From Azoarcus sp. CIB (GTDB taxonomy: Bacteria; Pseudomonadota; Gammaproteobacteria; Burkholderiales; Rhodocyclaceae): 64,000 bases of DNA. The translations under genes and the position numbers were made by a program. Under the pieces are notes generated by a model. The model was given only the letters and a program-made list of their open reading frames with translations. It was not told the DNA's origin and ran no database searches. Positions 54,426 through 63,665 of the stretch are shown here, one piece after another. The stretch spans positions 1,860,001-1,924,000 of the forward strand of contig NZ_CP011072.1 in the NCBI RefSeq assembly GCF_001190925.1, read 5' to 3'. Numbering within the stretch: the first letter of the stretch is position 1; each line of letters starts with the position of its first letter.

Positions 54426-55580
54426 TCAGCGCACCTGATTGACCAGCGGCGCCCCCTGGACGACAACCCGGTCGCCAGAGGTAAGGCCGTCGGTGACGCT
54501 GACGGTCGCGCCATCGAGCGGATGGTGGCGCACGGTGCGCGGCACGAAGCGTTCGGCCGAGGTGTGCACCCAGACGATCTCCTGGTTGGCCGGATTCTTC
54601 ACCAGTGCGGCAGCGGGGACGGGGACGCCGCTGATCTGCTCGCGCGTCTGCACGATGACCTGCAGCGGTTGCCCGACGGCGAGCGGCGGCGCCTTGCCTT
54701 CGACCGTCCGGAACAGCACCGGCAGACTCTGTTCGCGCAGCGCGCGGCTGGCACCCACCCATGCCAGGGGGAAGGCGGTCCGGCCGCCATCCACGGAGGC
54801 CGAGGCCTGGGCCACGCCTTGCGCCTGTGCGGCATCGTGCGCGATAGCCTCGACCTGCAAACGCGCGGGATCGACGATCTCGAACAGCACTTCGCGAGCC
54901 TCGACGACCTGACCAGCGACGACGCTGCTTGTGGCGATGACGCCCGACACGGGGGCGACGAGGGCCTCGGCGGTGCTCAGGCTGCCAGCGACCGCGGCGA
55001 GGCGCTCTCCGAGGCTACGTACCTCGGCCTGTGCCGCCTCGATTTCCTTGCGTGGCACGCTACCTTCCAATTCCTGCAGGCGGGTGAGCTGCTTCTTGGC
55101 AATCTCCAAATTCGCACGCAATTCGGCAGCTTGGGCGTTCTGTTCGGCTCGTTCGATCGGATTCGCAATGGGGCTGACACGTGCCAGCACTTCGCCCTTG
55201 CGCACTGTCTGGCCTAACACCGGCAGACCACCTGGGCCGGCCTCGATACGACCGTCGATCGTGGGCTGAACCTTGCCGCCTGCGTTGGGATCCATCACAA
55301 CCTTACCGACCCACTGCCAAGTCTGCGGCAGGGATTGCGATTCGGCGAGCACAGTACGCACCCCAAGTTGACGCTGCGACAACTTGGGCAAGAAAACGGA
55401 ACCGTCAGGCAGGCGCTTGGGCGCGTTCGGGTTGGCGACAACAGGCGGTTCATTACCGTGGTCATGTCCGGCGTCGCCAAACGCTGTACCGGAAACGCCG
55501 CTGACGAGCATGAAAATCAGCAGGGCGGAGCGAACAGGGGGTAGCGTGCGGCACAACCGCAAGTGGGAAGACTTCTTCAT
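54426..55580 (-). CDS. czcB: CzcB-type membrane fusion protein, second copy
   Basis: A 384-residue adaptor. Signal peptide with n-region MKKSSHLRLCRTLPPVRS and cut near AFG, then GDAGHDHGNE, barrel-sandwich (GKVVMDPNAGGKVQPTIDGR), coiled-coil hairpin (AELRANLEIAKKQLTRLQEL) and beta-barrel (VHTSAERFVPRTVRH). It matches the first czcB in layout, including the His motif directly after the signal peptide. 23 bp after the accessory gene. Confidence 0.88.
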   Translation of the reverse strand: MKKSSHLRLCRTLPPVRSALLIFMLVSGVSGTAFGDAGHDHGNEPPVVANPNAPKRLPDGSVFLPKLSQRQLGVRTVLAESQSLPQTWQWVGKVVMDPNAGGKVQPTIDGRIEAGPGGLPVLGQTVRKGEVLARVSPIANPIERAEQNAQAAELRANLEIAKKQLTRLQELEGSVPRKEIEAAQAEVRSLGERLAAVAGSLSTAEALVAPVSGVIATSSVVAGQVVEAREVLFEIVDPARLQVEAIAHDAAQAQGVAQASASVDGGRTAFPLAWVGASRALREQSLPVLFRTVEGKAPPLAVGQPLQVIVQTREQISGVPVPAAALVKNPANQEIVWVHTSAERFVPRTVRHHPLDGATVSVTDGLTSGDRVVVQGAPLVNQVR

Positions 55581-55603
55581 GGATCAGTTTCCGTGAGCGT
55601 TTC

Positions 55604-56179
55604 TCAGGCCACCGCACGGCGGCGACGCAGACCGAAGGCGAGTGCAGCAATGGCACCTACCCCCCCCACACCCCACCACAGCCAGCTGCCCGAACTAGGC
55701 GTACCGTTCATGACGGACGCGGACGCGGACGCAGCAGAGGCCGGGCGCACGATGAGATCGGCGGCGAGCAAATCCACCTCGTTGCCCGCGGTAATGGTCA
55801 GCGTCACCGGATAGGTCCCGGTCGCACTGAATGGCACGTCGGCGAAGCGGTAGAGCCCCCGATCCGAGTCGAACTCCCCCGTGGCCTTGTAGCTTCCTGA
55901 TTCGAGCTCGACCTGCGCGCCCGACACAGGCTCGTTCGTCGCGTAAGTGTCCAGCGACAGCACCAATGCACCACTATTTAGGATGCCGACGACTTCGAAA
56001 AGGTCGGAGTGCGCCTCGAACCGCGGTTCTACCGAATCCACCGCGACAGGCTGCCCCCCCTCCTCCTCGTGGCCACCGTCATGCCCTGGCCCAGAAAATG
56101 CCGGAGCAGCAAAAATAAACATCAATAGCAGCAGAAGCCGGCGGACAACTGATGGTATGGAACGTGAATCGGGGTTCAT
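55604..56179 (-). CDS. Membrane-anchored Ig-like accessory protein, second copy
   Basis: A 191-residue protein with signal peptide, GHDGGHEEEGGQ, an Ig-like domain (AHSDLFEVVGILNSGALVLS ... GEFDSDRGLYRFADVP) and a C-terminal TM (GSWLWWGVGGVGAIAALAFG) with an Arg-rich tail (LRRRRAVA). It is the counterpart of 26876-27460 in the other operon, in the same place between czcC and czcB, and overlaps czcC by 4 bp. Function unknown. Confidence 0.75.
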   Translation of the reverse strand: MNPDSRSIPSVVRRLLLLLMFIFAAPAFSGPGHDGGHEEEGGQPVAVDSVEPRFEAHSDLFEVVGILNSGALVLSLDTYATNEPVSGAQVELESGSYKATGEFDSDRGLYRFADVPFSATGTYPVTLTITAGNEVDLLAADLIVRPASAASASASVMNGTPSSGSWLWWGVGGVGAIAALAFGLRRRRAVA

Positions 56180-57519
56180 GGCAACAGTCCGTTGGCTTGT
56201 TGGAGTCGGGAAGCGGCTCGACCAGCTTCGCTACGCGCGCGGCTTAGCGAAAGTTCAGCATCGAAATATTCGTTCTCGGCGCGCAGACGGGTCGGAAGAT
56301 CCACTTGGCCGAGTTCGAAAGCCTTGGCAACCAGTTGCCGGCTGTCTGCCGCAAGGCGAGCACGCTCGGCGGCAAAGGACTCGACGCGACGAGCTTGGTC
56401 AAATTCCTCGCGGGTGGCATCGAGCTCCGCGCGGAGGCGTTCGCGCTCGAGCTCGAACGTCGTCTCCGCGTCGATGAGTTCCGCATTCGCAGCGCTGATC
56501 TGCGGGCGATTGCGTGCAGCGGTGCCAAAGGGCACACGGATGCCGATCGTCGTTGTGTTCGTATAGCGTTCGCCGAACTCCCCGCGTTCGCTGGTCACTC
56601 CGAGGATGAGCTCAGGTGCGTCGCGAGTTGCCGTGCTGGCTTGGTGGAGGTGAGCGCGCGCCAGTTCCGCAGCACGGCGTCTGGCGATCAGGGCCGGATG
56701 ACTGTCGAGTTCGGCTGCCACCGCATCCGCTTCGCGATCCACGGGTGGTTGGGGAAGACCCGTCAATGCCGAATAGAGCCTCTGCTCGCGCAGCAGGCGG
56801 GCCTGTGCTTCGGCCATTGCCGCGCGGGCCTGCTGCACCGCAGCCTGCGCAGTGTTGGCATCGATGCGGGCGAGGTCGCCGGCCACGACCCGACGCTGCA
56901 CATCGGCGGCGAGTACTTCGGCCTCCGCGACGCGGCGCTGGTTCGCGTCCAGATCGTTCTGCGCAAGCCGCAATGACCACACGGCTTCACGCACTTCGCC
57001 GGCGAGTTTCAGTCGGGCCAGCGCCAAACGCGCTTCCAGTTCATCGCCTTGCGCGTCTGCAAGTGCCGAGGCGGCAGCACGTGTCCCGGGCATCCACAAC
57101 GGCACCTCCAACTCCGCCTCGACCTCGTGCTGGCCGTCATTGCGGTGGAGGCGGTCACTGCGCTGAGACAGCGTGAAGGTGGGCGGTTCGGGCGTCCAGC
57201 TGATTGCAGCATCGCGCCGAGCAACCGCTTCGTCGCGCCGGGCTGCCGCTGCACGACCGTCTGCACTACGCTGCCATGCCGCTTCGACAGCGTGCCGGAT
57301 GCTCTGCGTACCGGCCTCTCCTGACGCGTGAAGAGCGGCCTGCTGGGCTGCCGCGGGACATGAGACTGCGAGCCCGAGCAGCACGATGCGGCGCATCGAG
57401 CGTGTCCGCCGAAAAGTCATCGACAACATCTCGGCGACTGTCCGGGCGGCAGTATGCAGTGACGGCACGGCGCTGCTTACCCGTCTGGCGCGGGTAAGCT
57501 GTGTATTCTTGCTGCTCAT
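56176..57519 (-). CDS. czcC: CzcC-type outer-membrane efflux protein, second copy
   Basis: A TolC-family channel. The outer ATG at 57519 (447 residues) overlaps the cusA stop as ATGA; but the real signal peptide begins further in (MRRIVLLGLAVSCPAAA), so a start at 57420 or 57396 is possible. OEP repeats: SIRHAVEAAWQRSADGRAAA, VEAELEVPLWMPGTRAAA, GIRVPFGTAARNRPQ. It is paralogous to the first czcC. This gene joins the Cus and Czc parts of the long array. Confidence 0.85.
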   Translation of the reverse strand: MSSKNTQLTRARRVSSAVPSLHTAARTVAEMLSMTFRRTRSMRRIVLLGLAVSCPAAAQQAALHASGEAGTQSIRHAVEAAWQRSADGRAAAARRDEAVARRDAAISWTPEPPTFTLSQRSDRLHRNDGQHEVEAELEVPLWMPGTRAAASALADAQGDELEARLALARLKLAGEVREAVWSLRLAQNDLDANQRRVAEAEVLAADVQRRVVAGDLARIDANTAQAAVQQARAAMAEAQARLLREQRLYSALTGLPQPPVDREADAVAAELDSHPALIARRRAAELARAHLHQASTATRDAPELILGVTSERGEFGERYTNTTTIGIRVPFGTAARNRPQISAANAELIDAETTFELERERLRAELDATREEFDQARRVESFAAERARLAADSRQLVAKAFELGQVDLPTRLRAENEYFDAELSLSRARSEAGRAASRLQQANGLLP

Positions 57520-60500
57520 ATGTTCGCGGCGACGGGGGCTGGGGCGTCCGACGCGGGCCGCACTTCGCGTCCTCGTCTCAGTTGCCACTGTTTGACCAAC
57601 GCATAGAGCGCCGGGATCACGCCGAGGGTCAGAACGGTCGACGAAATCATCCCCCCGACCATCGGCGCTGCAATGCGGCTCATGACCTCGGACCCGGTGC
57701 CGCTACTCCACATGATTGGCAGCAGACCAGCCATGATGGCAACGACAGTCATCATCTTTGGCCGCACACGCTCGACGGCGCCTTCCATGATAGCCTCATA
57801 GAGGTCTGCGACTGAGGGCTCTTGGCCGTCGGCAACACGCTTCGCCTTGATCGCCTCCCATGCATGGTCGAGATAGATCAGCATGATCACCCCTGTCTCG
57901 GCAGCGACACCGGCCAGCGCTATGAACCCAACCGCGACCGCCACACTGATCTGATAATTTAGCCACCACATCAGCCACACGCCGCCAATGAGAGCGAACG
58001 GAACCGACAGCATCACGATCAATGTTTCAGTGAGACGTCGGAAATTGAGATACAGAAGCACGAAGATGAGGCCGATTGTCAGCGGCAGCACAATCTTCAT
58101 CTTCTCCTTCGCTCGCTCCATGTACTCGAACTGACCACTCCAGGTGGCGTAATAGCCAGGCGGGAATGTGACTTGCTCGGCGACCGCTTGCTGTGCACGT
58201 TTGACGAACGCACCAAGGTCGGCATCACGGGTGTCCACATAGACATAGGCAGCCAGCAGCGCATTTTCGGTTCGAATGCCAGGCGAACCGCGCGTGAGCC
58301 GGATCTCCGCGAGTTGGCCGAGGGGAATCGGTCCGCTCATGGTCGGCACATACACTTCGGCGGCAATGCGTTGCGGGTCATCGCGCAGATCGCGCGGATA
58401 CCGCACGCTGACGTTGTATCGTTCGAGGCCCTCGACCGCCGTCGTCACCATGTCGCCGCCCAGCGCGGTTGCGACAACTTCCTGAACGGCCCCGACCGAC
58501 AGGCCGTAGCGCGCGAGTTGATCGCGCCGTGGCACGATGTCGACGTAATAGCCGCCGGTAACGCGCTCGGCGTACGCGCTGCTCGCACCCGGGACGTTCC
58601 TGACCGCCGCCTCAATCGCTTTCGCAACCTTCTCGATGGTGTCCAGATCCTTGCCGAACACCTTGACGCCGATCGGGGTGCGGATCCCGGTTGACAGCAT
58701 GTCGAGGCGCGCCTTGATCGGCATCGTCCACGAGTTCGCGACGCCGGGAAATTTCAGCGCGGAGTCCATCTCGGCGATCAGCTTGTCGGTCGTCATGCCG
58801 GGGCGCCACTCGGCTTGCGGTTTGAGGTTGACGACCGTCTCGAACATCTCGAGCGGCGCCGGGTCGGTCGCCGACAGAGCGCGCCCGGCCTTGCCATACA
58901 CAGACTCGACTTCGGGGAAGGTCTTGATGATGCGGTTCGTCGTCGCGAGCAGGCGCCCGGCTTCGGTCACCGACATGCCCGGCAGCGCCGCAGGCATGTA
59001 GAACAACGTGCCTTCGTTGAGCGTCGGCATGAACTCCGAGCCGAGTTGTCGCGCCGGAAAAACAGTTGCCGCCATCGTCACCAGCGCGGCCACGATCGTG
59101 AGGATCTTGTGGCGCATCACCCAGGCGATGATCGGACGATAGAGCCAGATCAGCACCCGGTTCACCGGATTCTTCGCCTCCGGCAGGATGCGGCCGCGCA
59201 CGAAGAACAGCATCAACACTGGCACGAGCGTCACGGACAACAGTGCTGCGCCGGCCATCGCGAAGGTCTTCGTGAACGCGAGCGGCGAGAACATACGGCC
59301 TTCCTGGCCTTCGAGCGTAAACACGGGCAGGAAGGACACGGTGATGATCAGGAGCGAGAAGAACAGTGCCGGGCCGACTTCCTTGCAGGCACGGATAATT
59401 GCCTCACTGCGCTGAGCCTGCGTCGCTCCCTCGGGGAGGTGCTCTATGCGTTTGTGGGCGTTTTCGATCATGACGATCGCAGCGTCAACCATCGCACCGA
59501 TCGCAATCGCGATGCCACCGAGGCTCATGATATTCGAGCCCAGATTGAGCGAGCGCATCGCGATGAATGCGATCAAGATGCCAAGCGGTAGTGTGATGAT
59601 GGCAACGAGCGCACTGCGCACATGCAGAAGGAAGATCACGCAGACCGCGGCGACGATCAGGCTTTCCTCGAGCAGCGTCCATTTCAGGTTCGCGATCGCG
59701 CGCTCGATCAGCGTCGAGCGATCATAGACGGGGACAATCTCGGCCCCCTCGGGCAGCCCGGGCGTGATCTCGGCGATCTTCGCCTTGACGTTGGCGATCA
59801 CGTCGAGCGCGTTCTGGCCAAAGCGCGCCATGACGATGCCCGAGGCGACTTCGCCTTCGCCGTTGAGCTCGGCGATGCCCCGGCGCTCGGCCGGGACGAG
59901 TTCGACGCGGGCCACGTCAGCTATGCGAACCGGTGTGCCGCCTACGCTCTTCAGCACAAGGGCCTCGATGTCCTGCACTCCCCGCAGGTAACCGCGGCCG
60001 CGGATCATGAATTCTTTCTCAGCCATCTCAATGACACGCCCGCCGACGTCGCGGTTCGAGTCGCGGATCACCTTGCTGACCTCGTCAAGCGCAAGGCCGA
60101 AGGTCGCAAGCCGGTGGGGATCGACGGTGACCTGATATTCGCGCACGAAGCCGCCGATGCTCGCGACTTCGGACACGCCGCCAGCCTTCGTCAGTTGGTA
60201 GCGCACGTACCAGTCCTGCAAGCTGCGCGTCTCAGCGAGCGACAAATTCTTGCCGGTTATCGCGTACTGATAGACCCAGCCGACACCGGTCGCATCCGGG
60301 CCGATCTGTGGCGCCACCCCGGCGGGTAGCCGGCCGGCAACGGTACTGAGGTACTCGAGGACGCGCGAGCGCGCCCAGTAAATATCGGTGCCGTCCTCGA
60401 AGATCACATAGACATACGACGCGCCGAACATCGAGAAGCCGCGCACGACTTTCGCGCGCGGCACCGCAAGCATCGAGGTGGTAAGCGGGTAAGTTACCTG

Positions 60501-60689
60501 GTCCTCGACGACTTGCGGCGCCTGGCCCGGGAAGTCGGTGAAGACGATGACCTGAACGTCCGACAAATCCGGCAGCGCGTCGAGCGGCGTATTTTTGACC
60601 GCGTAGATCCCGCCACCAATCAGGAACAGTGTCCCGAGCAAAATCAGGAAAATGTTGCGGGAAGACCAGTCGATCAGCCGGCCGAGCAT
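57516..60689 (-). CDS. cusA: CusA-type HME-RND efflux pump, second copy
   Basis: A 1057-residue pump. The start at 60689 (MLGRLIDWSSRNIFLILLG) removes an unlikely 49-residue extension. TM1, the motif [20 protein letters not shown] and TM4 [20 protein letters not shown] match the first CusA. Periplasmic loops and 12 TM helices are complete. It differs from the first copy throughout (they are homologues, not a recent duplicate). It starts 1 bp after the cusB stop codon. Confidence 0.92.
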   Translation of the reverse strand: MLGRLIDWSSRNIFLILLGTLFLIGGGIYAVKNTPLDALPDLSDVQVIVFTDFPGQAPQVVEDQVTYPLTTSMLAVPRAKVVRGFSMFGASYVYVIFEDGTDIYWARSRVLEYLSTVAGRLPAGVAPQIGPDATGVGWVYQYAITGKNLSLAETRSLQDWYVRYQLTKAGGVSEVASIGGFVREYQVTVDPHRLATFGLALDEVSKVIRDSNRDVGGRVIEMAEKEFMIRGRGYLRGVQDIEALVLKSVGGTPVRIADVARVELVPAERRGIAELNGEGEVASGIVMARFGQNALDVIANVKAKIAEITPGLPEGAEIVPVYDRSTLIERAIANLKWTLLEESLIVAAVCVIFLLHVRSALVAIITLPLGILIAFIAMRSLNLGSNIMSLGGIAIAIGAMVDAAIVMIENAHKRIEHLPEGATQAQRSEAIIRACKEVGPALFFSLLIITVSFLPVFTLEGQEGRMFSPLAFTKTFAMAGAALLSVTLVPVLMLFFVRGRILPEAKNPVNRVLIWLYRPIIAWVMRHKILTIVAALVTMAATVFPARQLGSEFMPTLNEGTLFYMPAALPGMSVTEAGRLLATTNRIIKTFPEVESVYGKAGRALSATDPAPLEMFETVVNLKPQAEWRPGMTTDKLIAEMDSALKFPGVANSWTMPIKARLDMLSTGIRTPIGVKVFGKDLDTIEKVAKAIEAAVRNVPGASSAYAERVTGGYYVDIVPRRDQLARYGLSVGAVQEVVATALGGDMVTTAVEGLERYNVSVRYPRDLRDDPQRIAAEVYVPTMSGPIPLGQLAEIRLTRGSPGIRTENALLAAYVYVDTRDADLGAFVKRAQQAVAEQVTFPPGYYATWSGQFEYMERAKEKMKIVLPLTIGLIFVLLYLNFRRLTETLIVMLSVPFALIGGVWLMWWLNYQISVAVAVGFIALAGVAAETGVIMLIYLDHAWEAIKAKRVADGQEPSVADLYEAIMEGAVERVRPKMMTVVAIMAGLLPIMWSSGTGSEVMSRIAAPMVGGMISSTVLTLGVIPALYALVKQWQLRRGREVRPASDAPAPVAANI

Positions 60690-60690
60690 G

Positions 60691-62289
60691 TTAGTGCCCT
60701 CCGTGCGCTGGGGCCGGTGCCACCGGCTCGCTACCGGCCACCGGTGCAGATTTCTCAATCCGGGTAACGACGAATTCGCCAGGCGCGCGCTGTATGAACT
60801 CGAAGCGCACCTTTGTGCCTGGCGCAACTCCGGCAACGAGATCCTTCGATGCGATTCCGAAGTCCATCGTCATCGCAGGCCACTGCAGCGCGGGAATGTC
60901 GCCGTGCGTCAATGACACGGTGCCGGCAGCGTCATCGAGCGCGTCGAAGGTACCTTCCCCGCGGTAGATCTGCGCTGCTGCGGACGATCCCCCACCTTCT
61001 GCCGCCGTGGCATCGGTCAGGTTCGACAAAGCGGCCTTGAGCTGGCTTTCGGAGTCGATCAGGAAATTCGCTGACACGACAACACGATCGCCCGCCTGCA
61101 CGCCGTCCGTCACTTCAACGTATTCCTTGCCGCGCTGGCCGATGCGCACCGGTTGCGGCTTGAAGCGTCCTTCGTCGAGCGCGAGCAGCACAACCTGGCG
61201 CTTGCCGTCGTCGATTACAGCTGAAGTCGGCACGGTTACTCGCTGGATCGCCGCGCCGGACGCGAGGTCAACGTGCGCGAACATCCCCGGGCGCAGCAGG
61301 CCGTCGCGGTTGTCAAGCTCGAGGCGGACTTGTGTGCTGCGCGTTTCCGTATTTAGCGTTGGGTAGAGATAGCCGACCTTCGCCTCGAAGCGGCGGTCCG
61401 GGAAGGCGTCGAGCGTGACCGACGCCAACTGGCCAACCCGGATGCGGGCGAGGTCGCGCTCGTAGATGTCGGCGATGATCCATACCTTCGACAGGTCGGC
61501 GATGCGATAGACCGCGTCGCCGGGCATAAAGCGGGTGCCCTGTACCGCCTTTTTCTCAAGCACGACGCCGTTCGTCGGTGAATGGAAAGTCTGGCGCTGC
61601 GGCGTCTCGCCACTCGCGGGCGCGGCGATGTCCCAGTTGCGCAGGCGCGCCCGCGTCGCATCGGCGAGCCGACGCGCAGCGTCGGCAGCGACTGTATCGG
61701 TGGCCGCGCTGTCGCGCTGCAGTCGCTCGGCGATGCGCAGCTCCTCGCCAGCCGATTGCAGTTCCGGGCTGTAGATCGTGAAGAGCGGCTGCCCGCGACG
61801 CACCGGATCTCCGACGGCATTCACATACAGGCGCTCGATCCAGCCTTCGAAACGCGGCGCGACATCCACGATCGCGCGCTCGTTGAGCTCGACACGTCCG
61901 GCCGCACGCACTACCGCATCGACGACGCGCATTTCGGCGATCGCCGTTTTGACGCCGAGAGTCTGCACGCGGGCGGGGCTCACGACGACCACTCCGCTAT
62001 CGTCAGGCTTATCGTCGGCATACACCGGGATGTAGTTCATACCCATTGAGTCCTTCTTCGGCACGGGCGAGGTGTCGGGCAGACCCATTGGGTTGCGGTA
62101 GTAGAGGACCTTGCGTTCGCCAGTTGCACTCGATTGCGTAGCACCTGCTGGCGCGGCGTCGCCCGCACCGACCACGTGGCTACCCGTTACCGGATCCTGT
62201 CTATCGGCGCGATTACCCGCCCAGTAACCGGCGCCCAACGCGAGCGCGACCGCCACAGCAGCCAAGGAAAGTTGTACGCCGGGCTTCAA
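60691..62289 (-). CDS. cusB: CusB-type membrane fusion protein with CusF domain, second copy
   Basis: A 532-residue adaptor. N-terminal anchor MKPGVQLSLAAVAVALALGAG; heavy-metal-binding-like segment LYYRNPMGLPDTSPVPKKDS with MGMNYIPVY; barrel-sandwich and beta-barrel domains; and a C-terminal CusF domain with VSLTHGDIPALQWPAMTMDF and VRFEFIQRAPGEFVVTRI. It ends in a His motif (AHGGH). As in copy 1, the chaperone is fused to the adaptor. It overlaps cusC by 4 bp. Confidence 0.9.
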   Translation of the reverse strand: MKPGVQLSLAAVAVALALGAGYWAGNRADRQDPVTGSHVVGAGDAAPAGATQSSATGERKVLYYRNPMGLPDTSPVPKKDSMGMNYIPVYADDKPDDSGVVVVSPARVQTLGVKTAIAEMRVVDAVVRAAGRVELNERAIVDVAPRFEGWIERLYVNAVGDPVRRGQPLFTIYSPELQSAGEELRIAERLQRDSAATDTVAADAARRLADATRARLRNWDIAAPASGETPQRQTFHSPTNGVVLEKKAVQGTRFMPGDAVYRIADLSKVWIIADIYERDLARIRVGQLASVTLDAFPDRRFEAKVGYLYPTLNTETRSTQVRLELDNRDGLLRPGMFAHVDLASGAAIQRVTVPTSAVIDDGKRQVVLLALDEGRFKPQPVRIGQRGKEYVEVTDGVQAGDRVVVSANFLIDSESQLKAALSNLTDATAAEGGGSSAAAQIYRGEGTFDALDDAAGTVSLTHGDIPALQWPAMTMDFGIASKDLVAGVAPGTKVRFEFIQRAPGEFVVTRIEKSAPVAGSEPVAPAPAHGGH

Positions 62290-63575
62290 GGCATATCTCC
62301 TGCAAGTTTTTCAAGTTCAGCAAGCGCCATCCGAGTGTCAACGTCGGCCTGCAGCATCGCCATGCGCGTATCGACGAGTTGGCGCTCGGCTTCGAGCACG
62401 GTATCGAAGTCGACACGCCCCGTCGCGAATGCGGCGCGCGTTGCATCCCGTGTCGCCTCAGCTTGCGGCATGAGCGTCCCGCCCAACAGTTGCAGCGTTT
62501 CGCGGCCGCTCGCGTACGTCGCATAGGCACTGCCAAGCTCGCCCAGCAGCTTCGACTCGGCCGCAGAGCGCTTTGCGTCAGCGGCAGTGACCATCAGCGT
62601 CGCCTCACGTTCGCGCGCTCGACGAGCGGACTGCTGCAGCGGGATCATCACCTCAAACATCACATCCCAGGATTGATCACCGCCGCGAGGTTGGTTGTTG
62701 GTCAGGCCGAGACTGAAGTCCGGGTATCGGTCCCGCCAAGTTCGATCGCGCTCGATCCGCGCCGCCTCGATACCGCGATCCTCGGCGGCAATCATTGGGT
62801 TAGTCGCACGGGCGCGCTCGACAAGGTCCGCAAGGATGAGCGTCTGTGGCAATGGCGCGGGATCCTGGGGCAAAGCAAGTTCATTGCCCGGCGCACGTCC
62901 GAGCAATGCGTTCAGTGCCGAGGCCATGCCGCGGCGCCGCTGTTCGATGCCCACAAGCGCAAGACGTTGTGAGGTGATCTCACGCTGCGCACGCAATACC
63001 GCCTGTTGCGGCAGCAGGCCGAGTCGGTAACGCGACAGCGTGATTTCCTCAAGACTCTGCAGCAATGCGAGCCCGTCACGGTTCAGTGCGGCCTCGCGAT
63101 CGGCCGCGTAGTAACGCAGCCACGCAATCTTGATCTCTGCAGCAAGATTGCGCCATGCTGCGTCGCGGTTCGCATCGGCCTGATCGGCACGCGCACTTGC
63201 CGCGTTCGCTGCTAGTTCGCGCTTACCCCAGCCCGGTAATGACTGGATGATGCGATAGCGCGTTTCCCCAACTTCGCCCGGAATAAGTGTCGTCGAGCCC
63301 CCACGCATCGTGTTAGTGAAGTCCATGAGTTCAATCTGAACGGTCGGATCGGGCAGTGCGCCCGCCGGTTCAACCCGTTCCCGGGCCGCGGCAGCTTCGG
63401 CGCGATCGACCGCGAATGCCGGGTTGTTGAGGCGGGCCTGTTCTATCAGACCAACCACATCGGCACCCAAGGAGGGGTTTTGGGCGTGTGCGGCGCCTGC
63501 ACTCAGACTGGCGGCGAGCACGGTAATGCCTACGACTCTATGCAAGGAACGGAGGCCGAGAATATGCGTTTTCAT
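62286..63575 (-). CDS. cusC: CusC-type outer-membrane efflux protein, second copy
   Basis: A 429-residue TolC-family channel. Signal peptide MKTHILGLRSLHRVVGITVLAASLSAGAAHA. OEP repeats with coiled coils (VGLIEQARLNNPAFAVDRAE; ATRDATRAAFATGRVDFDTV). No lipobox Cys. It overlaps cusB by 4 bp (ATGA) and follows the CusF-type gene by 90 bp. Confidence 0.88.
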   Translation of the reverse strand: MKTHILGLRSLHRVVGITVLAASLSAGAAHAQNPSLGADVVGLIEQARLNNPAFAVDRAEAAAARERVEPAGALPDPTVQIELMDFTNTMRGGSTTLIPGEVGETRYRIIQSLPGWGKRELAANAASARADQADANRDAAWRNLAAEIKIAWLRYYAADREAALNRDGLALLQSLEEITLSRYRLGLLPQQAVLRAQREITSQRLALVGIEQRRRGMASALNALLGRAPGNELALPQDPAPLPQTLILADLVERARATNPMIAAEDRGIEAARIERDRTWRDRYPDFSLGLTNNQPRGGDQSWDVMFEVMIPLQQSARRAREREATLMVTAADAKRSAAESKLLGELGSAYATYASGRETLQLLGGTLMPQAEATRDATRAAFATGRVDFDTVLEAERQLVDTRMAMLQADVDTRMALAELEKLAGDMP

Positions 63576-63665
63576 CCGAAACGACTTGAAAATAGAGGCC
63601 GATACAATCGTAAATGACAGGTGCCCACGGCGTCCGGGACTACACCCCTCCCGGTGACGCTGGCG

